Source: JBHIKY01 sp042139015 (GTDB lineage: Bacteria; Bacillota; Bacilli; Bacillales; Marinococcaceae). Taken from it: a stretch of DNA of 64,000 bases. The notes below the pieces were generated by a model. That model did not search any database, had not been told where the DNA came from, and saw only the letters and a program-made list of their open reading frames with translations. Both the position numbers and the translations under genes were made by a program. Every line of letters begins with the position of its first letter. Position 1 is the first letter of the stretch. The stretch spans positions 62,001-126,000 of the forward strand of contig NZ_JBHIKY010000001.1 in the NCBI RefSeq assembly GCF_042139015.1. Reading direction: 5' to 3'. This document shows positions 53,373 to 61,502 of this stretch, in pieces.

Positions 53373-56300
53373 GTGGCCCCACCTCTTTTTCTTTCCAATA
53401 CCTTTGACTTTCTAAAATATGTCTTACGAAGGCCATTGTTTTCTTCTCAAGCTCCCGATTCGTACCAATCAATCTATTACAATGCATATGAATGAGGCTA
53501 CCTGCAATTTTTTCCGGCGTGTTCGTAATTTCCTCTGTGTTAATTTTTTGTGATAAGCATTTTATTGGCTTATTGGTTCGTTCAAGCAATTGGAACCATG
53601 ACGTGCTGTATTCTCTTAATGCTTTCCAATTGTCAGCTGCATCTGCTAGTTTTAGTAAGTTTTTTCTCAGTGGACGAAATTCGTCACTGAAATCATATTT
53701 ATCTGTGCCATTTTTGATCCACGACAGCTGTTTTTGATAATCCCAGCCAAATTCTTGCAAGAAATATAGTATGTTTAATGATGTAATTACCTCAAGCGGA
53801 TAGAGCAGTTCATCCTTTCTTTTCAGTTCAAGAATTTTTGAAGTCAGCATACTATCTATTTCAAAATAATTTTCCATATCCTCCATTAATGCTAATCCTC
53901 CATACCGCTCTATTTCACGCTCATACACATTAATAGTAAATGACCTAACCTTCCCATTTTCTTTTTTTCTTTTAGCCCATTTATAAAAAACAGGCATTAC
54001 TTCGGCTAATAACGTATTTGGCTCTCCTTTCAGTCGCAATCGAACATGGGGGGCATGGTCGTGATATCGAATAAAAAACCAGCTATTAATCATTTCACTC
54101 TGCTGAAGCTCTTCAATAAGCTCAGAAATATCATGTGAAATAACTTCATCCTGCCTATGTGAAGGCATGTAAATTATAAAATACAGCCACTCCGTCCCTG
54201 GTTCTTTTTCAATTTCAGTAAGTGGTATGGACGAAAAGGTATTCAAATTCACCTGAGGTTTTTTCGGGACACTCTTTGTTTTCTTAAAAGGAACTACTAT
54301 TTCCGTGCTATGATAGCCCCTCTCACTTTCTAGCCAGTGGTTATCTATATAGTCAGCAGTAATTTCTCTCAGCTGAATTCTGCCTTTTTTACGAAGCTCC
54401 CCCCGAAGCTCCTGCAAATGAGCTGTGTTTTGAAGATCTACGAATAAACGATTATCTCCAAAGGTCAAATGGACAAACCGGGGAACTTTCATCCTTAGCT
54501 GCCATTCATGAAATAGGACAGACCATTTTTTAAAAGGCAGACTGTGATCAGCAATGGACTGATGATTATGATTTAACTTCCAAATTGCGGGAGATAAGAT
54601 AATTCGTCCGCTTTTCACTCGGGGTAAAAATGAAAAACCTTCAAGGCTTCCCCATTTAAATGGTTGAATTGGTTTTGTGTCTTCCATGGACACTTCCCTT
54701 AAAAACCGGTAACTGTTAGGAGAATGCTCGTAATTTAGCATGTTATCAGCAGTAACGATTAAACGTTTGTTAAGCTTTTTGGATTTTAAATACAATCTGT
54801 TTAAGGTGGCGCCCACATAGATATCATTAGGTTCAATCAAGATTGTCTGTTCTGGTGTATTAGTTCCTAATGCAAAGTGGTATTTTCTACGCGAGTCTGT
54901 TATGGCCACGTTCCCAGAGCGTCCGTATTCAGGCAGGTAGCTTGCTTCTACTACCTCTACTGATGCATCCAAGCATTGTTGTTCGACAATGGATTGTTCC
55001 TCCGCCAAAGCTTCCCTGTCATAAGGAGAAATCATATCAGTAAACCTGCCAAATGTTTGACCTATTTCCTGGGATGCCACATTGGTTCCAATAGCTATAT
55101 AATAATTACCATTATCCATTTCTTCAGGGGATGGGCTTAATATTTCTGCAAATAACTCTCCGGAGTTCGGAGCAAAAATATCAGCTGTTTCACGGTCATA
55201 AAGCCGTTCTCTTTCATTTTTTGTAAGTTCTATTTCTACTTTATTTTCCCGTAAACATTGGGTATATTTCTCGAGTAGAAAGATGTCTTTATTTGTTTGA
55301 GAGTTTTGTGGTGATTTCTTAATTGTTTTTATACCTTTTGGATGTTTATAGTCAGGGGGCGGTCCAAGACCTTTTTCCTCACTTAACAGCTCAATCAAGG
55401 GGACCGTCCTGTTTACTCCGTACTTTTCAAGAAAATCGAGATGGTATTCTCTTAAATGCCCCATGCCAATTTTTCTATCCGACAATTTCCACAGCCATTC
55501 CGCTGCTTCTCCTATGTCTTTTTGTATCGACTGATTTATAGCTGGCTGTTCAGCAGAAATCCGCTTCAAATCAACCTGTAACATACTGCTTGACTGATTT
55601 AATGCTTTCATTCGCTTATTTATTTCCAGGTACAAACTTAAGCCGTCCCCTATCACCAGATTATCGTAAGAAGTAATCATAGATTGGATTTGTTCGAGCT
55701 CATCTACTAAGAGATTTGCTGTAGGCGCTTTTCGAAGAACATTTATTATGTAAGAGAGAGGCAGGCTTGAAGAAAAGGGCGGCCGCAGCTCACTAATTAA
55801 AAATTCTTCTCTACAGAGCTTCCAAATAAGTGTACGGATTTGAGTCCATGTTGCCTGGTCGTATTTTTCGTTAATACTTTTTATTAGCTTTTCAAGATTG
55901 ATAGGGGTGGCTGCTATTTTTAATACATCCTGTACCACGATTGTATTTCTGATGGATATATTCTCTTTACGATCACTATTTTGCTGATTTCGCAATTGGC
56001 CGCAGCTTGAATAATAACTTAAATGAATTCTGTTCCCCGTAACGTATGTAGCGTTATTTGCTTTTACATTCAAATATTTAATAATATCAAAGTTATTTTC
56101 TGCTAAATTTACAATACCGAGCAGCCATTCCATGTCCGGTCGAGTTCTCTTCTTATAACGATATTGATCTTTGAAGCTGCCCTTTGTCTCATTATGGAAA
56201 GTCCCGATTTCAACTCCGGCAAAAAGACCAAACGGAGTAGGGCGGCTGGACATTCTAATTAAAAATTTTATTAAAGCAGAAGCTGCATTTCTGGTTTTCT

Positions 56301-56535
56301 TCGAGCCAGGATCCCCATCCAGCTTATCCAACGAACGATATAAACTGAGACTTGCGACGGCGATAGCTTCTTTTATGTATGGGGATTTTACATACTCTCT
56401 TAATACTGGAATCAGGTTCTGTTCTGATAAGTCTTTAAAATCTTTGGTAATGGATAGTACAGGGGCTCTCAGCATAAAGAAATTAGCTGCTTCATAGAGA
56501 TTTACATCATCGTTTGTTTGTCTGGTTTCACTCAA
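53350..56535 (-). CDS. lanB: LanB lantibiotic dehydratase
   Basis: The 1061-residue protein is a full-length class I dehydratase, which uses glutamyl-tRNA to dehydrate Ser and Thr in the core peptide. The N-terminal glutamylation domain (about 40-730) includes RMSSRPTPFGLFAGVEIG and NTVALSSYYS-like family stretches. The C-terminal elimination domain (about 780-1050) starts near EWLYFIIYMPSHRQDEVI and has WFFIRYHDHAPHVRLRLKG, the strongly conserved SpaB_C signature. It lies 86 bases after lanA, behind a readthrough terminator, and is coupled to lanT. Confidence 0.95.
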   Translation of the reverse strand: MSETRQTNDDVNLYEAANFFMLRAPVLSITKDFKDLSEQNLIPVLREYVKSPYIKEAIAVASLSLYRSLDKLDGDPGSKKTRNAASALIKFLIRMSSRPTPFGLFAGVEIGTFHNETKGSFKDQYRYKKRTRPDMEWLLGIVNLAENNFDIIKYLNVKANNATYVTGNRIHLSYYSSCGQLRNQQNSDRKENISIRNTIVVQDVLKIAATPINLEKLIKSINEKYDQATWTQIRTLIWKLCREEFLISELRPPFSSSLPLSYIINVLRKAPTANLLVDELEQIQSMITSYDNLVIGDGLSLYLEINKRMKALNQSSSMLQVDLKRISAEQPAINQSIQKDIGEAAEWLWKLSDRKIGMGHLREYHLDFLEKYGVNRTVPLIELLSEEKGLGPPPDYKHPKGIKTIKKSPQNSQTNKDIFLLEKYTQCLRENKVEIELTKNERERLYDRETADIFAPNSGELFAEILSPSPEEMDNGNYYIAIGTNVASQEIGQTFGRFTDMISPYDREALAEEQSIVEQQCLDASVEVVEASYLPEYGRSGNVAITDSRRKYHFALGTNTPEQTILIEPNDIYVGATLNRLYLKSKKLNKRLIVTADNMLNYEHSPNSYRFLREVSMEDTKPIQPFKWGSLEGFSFLPRVKSGRIILSPAIWKLNHNHQSIADHSLPFKKWSVLFHEWQLRMKVPRFVHLTFGDNRLFVDLQNTAHLQELRGELRKKGRIQLREITADYIDNHWLESERGYHSTEIVVPFKKTKSVPKKPQVNLNTFSSIPLTEIEKEPGTEWLYFIIYMPSHRQDEVISHDISELIEELQQSEMINSWFFIRYHDHAPHVRLRLKGEPNTLLAEVMPVFYKWAKRKKENGKVRSFTINVYEREIERYGGLALMEDMENYFEIDSMLTSKILELKRKDELLYPLEVITSLNILYFLQEFGWDYQKQLSWIKNGTDKYDFSDEFRPLRKNLLKLADAADNWKALREYSTSWFQLLERTNKPIKCLSQKINTEEITNTPEKIAGSLIHMHCNRLIGTNRELEKKTMAFVRHILESQRYWKEKEVGPHVYSRST

Positions 56536-56565
56536 CTTCAGACTCCCCTTTCATTAATTAAAGTA

Positions 56566-56613
56566 AAAAGGGGTTGTCTGAAGCATCCCGCGCTCTTCTA
56601 GACAACCCCTTTT
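56566..56613 (-). terminator. partial terminator between lanA and lanB
   Basis: A perfect 14-bp stem (arms 56566-56579 and 56600-56613, core GGGGTTGTC/GACAACCCC) with a 20-nt loop and a U tract lies between the precursor gene and the dehydratase gene. In other lantibiotic operons such a hairpin gives much more precursor mRNA than enzyme mRNA. Confidence 0.85.
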
Positions 56614-56621
56614 ATGTAACT

Positions 56622-56762
56622 TTAGCAGCAATAACTGTTAAAGCTACCAGTCTCTCCGCATCCAGGTGTACACAAGCTCACACTAGTAATCTGCGGCTCT
56701 GCGTCGTTTTGCGGTTGGGATTTTGTTACTTCCACATCTAAATCAAAAATGTCATTTGTCAT
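56622..56762 (-). CDS. lanA: LanA precursor of an epidermin/gallidermin-group lantibiotic
   Basis: The 46-residue product has a leader of about 24 residues starting MTNDIFDLDVEV, where FDLD is the F-N-L-D-type box recognised by LanB and LanC, and a 22-residue core. The core begins ITSVSL and continues with CTPGC, then GE, then TGSFNSYCC, matching the rings of epidermin and gallidermin: Ser3-Cys7, Thr8-Cys11, Ser16-Cys21 and Ser19-Cys22 with AviCys. It differs by Val4, Ser5, Gly12 and Glu13, so both Lys residues of gallidermin are gone. The leader ends EPQ rather than EPR. AGGAGG lies nine bases before the ATG. The mature peptide should bind lipid II by its A/B rings and act on Gram-positive bacteria. 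Confidence 0.96.
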   Translation of the reverse strand: MTNDIFDLDVEVTKSQPQNDAEPQITSVSLCTPGCGETGSFNSYCC

Positions 56763-56811
56763 ACTTCTCATCCTCCTAATAATTTTTTTGTGGCTCGCGA
56801 GCTATTTATAG

Positions 56812-56890
56812 ATTACTAATTTTTCAAAAAAATTGAATCCGTAATTACCGCAATTTTCTTTAGTAATTAACACAATAATTAGAAATTACT
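56812..56890. promoter_or_regulatory. candidate operator sites between lanA and comX-like genes
   Basis: The divergent intergenic region holds ATTACTAAT (56812), the palindrome GTAATTAC (56841-56848), AGTAATTA (56862) and AATTACT (56884-56890). AGTAATT and AATTACT form an inverted repeat with centres 22 bp apart, two helix turns. The ComA-like regulator or lanR product might bind here. No match to the B. subtilis ComA box was found. Confidence 0.4.
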
Positions 56891-56917
56891 GGAAAATATT
56901 TTATAATAAAACAATGC

Positions 56918-56946
56918 TTGTAATTTATGTGAAGGGAATATATTAT
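56918..56946 (+). promoter_or_regulatory. sigma-A promoter of the comX-like gene
   Basis: TTGTAA (56918-56923), a 17-bp spacer and TATTAT (56941-56946) give a good vegetative promoter. The transcript would start near 56953, about 20 bases before the GGGAG binding site of the 50-codon gene. Confidence 0.6.
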
Positions 56947-56985
56947 ATAGTCGAAAAGTTTAAAATGTTATTGGGAGTGAACAAG

Positions 56986-57138
56986 ATGAAAGAAAATATC
57001 TGGATGGCAATGCAAGCATTAGCAGACGGGAAATCAGCAGAAACGGTGATAGCGGGGCTGTCGAAAGACGAACAAGAATTATTATTAGAACACATAAACA
57101 ACAAAAGTCCTATACCATTGGGAGATATGTGGGTTTAG
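56986..57138 (+). CDS. comX: ComX-like pheromone prepeptide
   Basis: A 50-residue acidic peptide starting MKENIWMAMQALADGKSAET and ending PIPLGDMWV. Like ComX precursors of Bacillus it is 50-60 residues long, has a helical N-terminal part, and carries a Trp close to the C-terminus (position 49), where ComQ attaches a farnesyl or geranyl group. GGGAG precedes the ATG at 56986. It is directly upstream of a ComQ-like gene. Overall similarity in this family is always low, so the call rests on size, Trp position and neighbours. The order here is X-Q-P-A instead of Q-X-P-A. Confidence 0.75.
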   Translation: MKENIWMAMQALADGKSAETVIAGLSKDEQELLLEHINNKSPIPLGDMWV

Positions 57139-57195
57139 AATATGAATGTCCAACCCTTCCTGATTGTCATACTTCAGCAGAGGCGGTTGTAAAAA

Positions 57196-58023
57196 ATGAA
57201 CATAAAAAAAGACAGTTTTTGGAGAAAAATAATAGCTGGTCTTGGCGAACTAACAGAAATTTCATCCACCAGCATTCCCAATATTTCCTCCGGAGTAGAC
57301 CTTATATTTTTAGCATGTGACATAAATGACGATTTGTCTGACGGTGATGGCCGATCAAGAAACACTATTACTGTTGATCTAAATCATCATAATGTTCTGC
57401 TTATGGAAGGACTTTACAGCTTATCGAAAGTCCTGTCTCCGGTATATTTTGAGAAAGTACTGAGCTCCCTCTATTCTTCTGCCCTAGGACAGCAACAGGA
57501 TGCTTTTTTTATAATTGACCCTTACGATATATCAATCCCTACGGAAGAAAAATACTTTATAAATATAACTTCTAAAAGCGGACAATTATGTAAGATATTA
57601 TATTGGAGTGTAGCAACTTCTCATATCTCACCTTCTCAGGAAACTGCATTGTTATCTTTTTGTGAATATTTAGGGATATCAGGACAGTTGTACAATGATG
57701 CCCAAGATATAGGCACCTCTGAAAAAAATGACCTCAAAGATTTAAAAGCTACCCTTCCTTTAATTAAAGCCTGCTGTAACAGCCTAAATAAAAGTGATAA
57801 ATTTCTCTCCTTGTTAAGAAAACACCATATGGGAGATGTAAGTCTCAGAAAACCTATAATCCAATACATTTCTGACTGTGGAGCGATAGACTACACTCTC
57901 ATTTTATCATCTATGTATGTAAAAAAAGCACTATCAGAATTAACGCGTAACTTCCCAGACAAAACAGAAGAAATAATAAATATCACTCAATTTCTTCAGC
58001 AGGGGGAAAGGGGTAATGGTTAA
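57196..58023 (+). CDS. comQ: ComQ-like isoprenyl transferase
   Basis: The 275-residue protein belongs to the polyprenyl synthetase superfamily, ComQ branch. A first Asp-rich site (FLACDINDDLSDGDG, about residues 37-51) and a second one (QLYNDAQDIGTSEKNDLKDLKATLPLI, about 162-188) bind the diphosphate through magnesium. The rest is helical. ComQ prenylates the Trp of ComX and releases the mature pheromone. It lies 57 bases after the prepeptide gene, with a weak binding site, and overlaps the kinase gene by 8 bp. Confidence 0.82.
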   Translation: MNIKKDSFWRKIIAGLGELTEISSTSIPNISSGVDLIFLACDINDDLSDGDGRSRNTITVDLNHHNVLLMEGLYSLSKVLSPVYFEKVLSSLYSSALGQQQDAFFIIDPYDISIPTEEKYFINITSKSGQLCKILYWSVATSHISPSQETALLSFCEYLGISGQLYNDAQDIGTSEKNDLKDLKATLPLIKACCNSLNKSDKFLSLLRKHHMGDVSLRKPIIQYISDCGAIDYTLILSSMYVKKALSELTRNFPDKTEEIINITQFLQQGERGNG

Positions 58024-60295
58024 ATACAAAGTAATTGGAGTTATCACTTTTATATTCTTAGCATTCATTTGTTTATCAGGCTTCTACATTGTGTATGTTA
58101 ACACCCACAGCTCAGCATTTATCCCAGTCAACACCTTAAATGATAACTATATAGGTATTGTAGAAGGGGAAACATACTTTGAAGAAATATCATCCGGAGA
58201 CATCATTACCAAAGTTAACGGAACTTTCCAAGGAGAGAAGTTTGCAGAGGTGTGGGGCATACTTTCAGGATTTGATGAAGTCCATGTTACAACACAGTCG
58301 GGAGAAGAATTAGTTATTAATCCTGATAAATCCACCTGGCTCACCTTTCAATATATCTTTATGATTACTCTCTCAAGTATTATTCTAACGATAGCTTCTT
58401 TAACCTATTTAAAACGGTCATATTCCCAGATCGTCCAGCTCTTCTATTACTTTTGTGTATCCATTAGTCTTGCTATACTCAGTGCTACCCCCTCATCTAA
58501 TGGATTGTCATATGCCCGGATCTTCGAAATCATTTTCATTTCTGCAGGATGTCTATTACTGACTATTATATTCACAAACTTTCCTACAAAAATGAATAAT
58601 CCAACTAGAATCAAAGTAATTAATATTTCCTACTCTCTTATTGGTCTTACACTGATCGCTGTACTTTTACTATTTTTAACTAAGTTTAGTCCTATTCGAT
58701 CCGTTATTCAGCTGCTGCTGGTTTCAAATATCGTTTATTCGGCTGCTGTCAGTATTCTTTTATTATCCCTTCACTATAAAGTGAATAATAATAAGATAAA
58801 AACTCAGCTGAATATAATTATTACCAGCCTAATAATAGGTATTGCTCCTGTAATAGTGTTAAGCGTCCTTCCAAACATGTTTGGAGAATTACCTTATATA
58901 AACTTCGAATATACGTTATTTACATTTATTGCTTTTCCAGCTGCTATGTCTTATGTTTTGATAAAACAAAACATAAGCAGCCTCAGCCAGCTCTCTTCAC
59001 AAATATTTAGATATACTGTCAGCATTTTTTTAACTTTATGTATAATGAACAGCCTAGTCTTTTTTCTGCAAAAAATTAACTTGCTATCTTACCCGCTGCA
59101 TTTATTATTAGTGCTTAATATTTTCACCGTATTGACGTTTGTGTTATATTCTTTGATTCAAACGGTACAACGTCTGCTGTTTAATTCAAAGAAAGATATT
59201 ATAAATGACAACCATTACTTGTTAGACAGTTTATTAAAAGGAGAATATGTAAAAGAAACCGGAAAAACAATATGTTCTGTGATTCAAGACCTGGTGGACA
59301 CCACTGGCTCATGTATTATCTGGAAAGACCAGCACATAGCCCAGGTTGTATATTCAACTGGTTCATTTAAACAAAAAGATGTGTTGTCACTATATTACAA
59401 TAACTATTCGACAAATTTGCTGTTATCTTTACCATTCTCTGCCGGGGGAGTAGAATATGGCGTATTATTAATAGATGCAAAAAAAGACGGGACCTCCTTG
59501 TCAACGCATGAAAAGAAATTGATTACTAAATTACACGACAGCTCTTTTCGTTTACTAAAGAACGCAAGTGTTTTAAAACAAAATCAAGAAATTCTTGTTT
59601 CGAGCAATGAAAAACACAACGCAACTAAAACGATGAATCAACTATTGATAAGTGCCCAGGAAGAAGAAAAACGAAATATCTCTAATTGGCTGCACGACGA
59701 GATATTGCAAAATATTATTTGGGCGTGCAATACCCTTCAAGTATTAGAAAAATCGAGCAATAATGGGGAGATGAAACAGACATGCGAAAAAATGATTGAA
59801 ACCATAGGAACTATACGGGAAAAGTGTAGTGAGCTTTATCCATTGATGGTAGAAGATATTGGATTAGAAAAAAGTCTTCATTCTCTCATAGGTAAAATGG
59901 AACAAACCGGCCCCTGCATTTTTTTAAAATTTAATACCGGCAGATATATACTGGATGATTGTTATCAAATACATATCTACCGTATTGTAAAAGAATTATT
60001 GAATAATATTGTTAAACACGCAGAGGCAGAGGCGGTTTATATAAATATTACCTACTATGAAGATTGGATGTACTGCAAAGTAACAGATGACGGCAAAGGT
60101 TTTCAAGTACCTGCTCATGTTACCAAAATGGCAGAAGATAATCATCTTGGACTGGCCACCATTCATAGGCAGATAAAAGTGCTGAATGGAACATTTGAGA
60201 TAGATTCCACACCACACGAAGGAACAGCAATCTCTTTTAAAATTCCAGTGGGAAGTGAAAATGATCATGGAAAAAATAAAAGTTTTGCTGGTTGA
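58016..60295 (+). CDS. comP: ComP-like sensor histidine kinase
   Basis: The 759-residue kinase has a first membrane segment (about 7-28), an external PDZ-like loop (about 40-105, GEEIVINPD-type ending), seven or so further membrane segments (about 110-390) and a cytoplasmic NarL-type kinase core. The phosphoacceptor His is near residue 560 in NWLHDEILQNIIWACNTL; the ATPase domain has VKELLNNIVKHAEAEAVYI, VTDDGKGF and HLGLATIHRQIKVLNG. This is the exact layout of ComP, the ComX receptor. It starts behind AGGGGGAAAGGGG. Confidence 0.87.
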   Translation: MVKYKVIGVITFIFLAFICLSGFYIVYVNTHSSAFIPVNTLNDNYIGIVEGETYFEEISSGDIITKVNGTFQGEKFAEVWGILSGFDEVHVTTQSGEELVINPDKSTWLTFQYIFMITLSSIILTIASLTYLKRSYSQIVQLFYYFCVSISLAILSATPSSNGLSYARIFEIIFISAGCLLLTIIFTNFPTKMNNPTRIKVINISYSLIGLTLIAVLLLFLTKFSPIRSVIQLLLVSNIVYSAAVSILLLSLHYKVNNNKIKTQLNIIITSLIIGIAPVIVLSVLPNMFGELPYINFEYTLFTFIAFPAAMSYVLIKQNISSLSQLSSQIFRYTVSIFLTLCIMNSLVFFLQKINLLSYPLHLLLVLNIFTVLTFVLYSLIQTVQRLLFNSKKDIINDNHYLLDSLLKGEYVKETGKTICSVIQDLVDTTGSCIIWKDQHIAQVVYSTGSFKQKDVLSLYYNNYSTNLLLSLPFSAGGVEYGVLLIDAKKDGTSLSTHEKKLITKLHDSSFRLLKNASVLKQNQEILVSSNEKHNATKTMNQLLISAQEEEKRNISNWLHDEILQNIIWACNTLQVLEKSSNNGEMKQTCEKMIETIGTIREKCSELYPLMVEDIGLEKSLHSLIGKMEQTGPCIFLKFNTGRYILDDCYQIHIYRIVKELLNNIVKHAEAEAVYINITYYEDWMYCKVTDDGKGFQVPAHVTKMAEDNHLGLATIHRQIKVLNGTFEIDSTPHEGTAISFKIPVGSENDHGKNKSFAG

Positions 60296-60878
60296 TGATC
60301 ACAGAATGGTCATCAATGGAATAGTGAAATTATTAGAAAATGAACAGGAAATTGAGGTCGTCAAAACTCTTCAAAATCCAGAAAAATTAGAAGAATATAT
60401 ACCAGCTCATCAAATCGATGTGCTGATTATTGATATTCGAATGAAGCAGTATAATGGATTGAAACTAACCAGAGAAATTAAGAAGCAGTATACTGACGTT
60501 AAGGTTGTCATTCTTTCAGGATATAATCTGGAAGAATATCAGCGAGCTGCTTTTGAATCTGGAGCAAGTGCATTTGTGAGTAAAGAAAACTCTGTAAATG
60601 AGCTGGCAAATGCCATTAAAAATGCTAATTCTGGAAACCTTCTTTTTTCTTCGAAAGTTATTAATGAGTATTCCTCAAAAGATCGCTTAACTGCTAAAGA
60701 ATTAAAGGTACTTACTTTAATATCGAAGGATAAATCAAACCTTGAGATTTCCTTAGAAATGAAAATCAGTAAGCGTACCGTAGAACATCACGTATCCATC
60801 ATTATTCAAAAATTAAATTGTTCTTCCAGAGTTGGTGCCGTTGTCGAGGGTTTGAAGAGTGGATTAATTACTGCATAG
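60261..60878 (+). CDS. comA: ComA-like LuxR-type response regulator
   Basis: A 205-residue regulator with receiver residues VDDH, LIIDIRMKQYNGL and AFVSKENSV, and a LuxR-type helix-turn-helix (LTAKELKVLTLISKDKSNLEISLEMKISKRTVEHHVSIII). Its start overlaps the kinase gene; GTG 60255, ATG 60261 and ATG 60267 are all possible, and I chose the one with the best spacing from GGGAAG. ComA in B. subtilis activates srfA and antibiotic genes. Here the nearest target is the lanA promoter. Confidence 0.88.
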   Translation: MIMEKIKVLLVDDHRMVINGIVKLLENEQEIEVVKTLQNPEKLEEYIPAHQIDVLIIDIRMKQYNGLKLTREIKKQYTDVKVVILSGYNLEEYQRAAFESGASAFVSKENSVNELANAIKNANSGNLLFSSKVINEYSSKDRLTAKELKVLTLISKDKSNLEISLEMKISKRTVEHHVSIIIQKLNCSSRVGAVVEGLKSGLITA

Positions 60879-60892
60879 TAAAATAATTCCAA

Positions 60893-61402
60893 TCAGACAT
60901 GTTCCTTTATCACTTTCCAATCCTCGATCTTCTCTTCAAGATTCTTTATGTATTTTCCCGGCACCGGACTGGTGGAAGGTAATTTTTCCAAAGTTTTGTC
61001 CGGAAGTCCGTGGAGATTATGGTACTTTTGAAACGACGTAAATGATTTGCCACCGTTAAAGGCAATGCATTGAATCGTATGATACTTCTTCAACAAGCCG
61101 GTTATATCATTTGGTTCCTCATATTTGATGCTTGAATCAAGGCTTCCGGATCTTTCACAGGAGTAAATAGAATCCCAGAGTGCGATGCCCCGTGCTTTTA
61201 AAAACGCTTTTCTATCCTCATATTCGCCGGGGTCCTCCTTATTAAATAAAGTGAAAATAATTTCCCAGAATTGATTTCTTGGATTGGCATAATATTGCTG
61301 CTTCTGTAATGACTGCTTACCGGGCATCGATCCCAATACAAGCACCCTTGCCCCCTCTGCAATTACTGGTTCAAATGAATAAATTTTATTATGGTAATCC
61401 AT
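60893..61402 (-). CDS. DNA-deoxyinosine glycosylase (UDG superfamily)
   Basis: A 169-residue protein of the uracil-DNA glycosylase superfamily, family 6-like. It has VLVLGSMPGKQSLQKQQYYANPRNQFWEIIFTLF at the N-terminus and LPSTSPVP near the C-terminus, the two conserved active-site loops. Such enzymes remove hypoxanthine or related bases. GAGAGGAG precedes the ATG at 61402; an upstream in-frame ATG adds 13 residues. It converges on the comA-like gene with only 14 bases between them. Confidence 0.85.
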   Translation of the reverse strand: MDYHNKIYSFEPVIAEGARVLVLGSMPGKQSLQKQQYYANPRNQFWEIIFTLFNKEDPGEYEDRKAFLKARGIALWDSIYSCERSGSLDSSIKYEEPNDITGLLKKYHTIQCIAFNGGKSFTSFQKYHNLHGLPDKTLEKLPSTSPVPGKYIKNLEEKIEDWKVIKEHV

Positions 61403-61439
61403 CTGCTGTCTCCTCTCAAAGTCGTAATACATCACATGC

Positions 61440-61482
61440 AAAGAAAAAGGAAAAGGACAGATCAGACGGAATCTGTCCCTTT
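61440..61482 (-). terminator. terminator of the SLH protein gene
   Basis: On the minus strand GGACAGAT and ATCTGTCC form an 8-bp stem, followed by UUUUCCUUUUU, about 25 bases after the stop codon at 61503. Confidence 0.8.
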
Positions 61483-61502
61483 CTCCTGCTGGGCCTTATT
61501 TA

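Noticed and set aside
56763..56985. B. subtilis ComA box (TTGCGG-N4-CCGCAA)
   Set aside because: Only an isolated CCGCAA/TTGCGG half is seen near 56848; the other half and spacing do not match.
57129..57320. A 63-codon frame between the comX-like and comQ-like genes
   Set aside because: It overlaps comQ in another frame and its start lies inside the comX-like stop region without a binding site.
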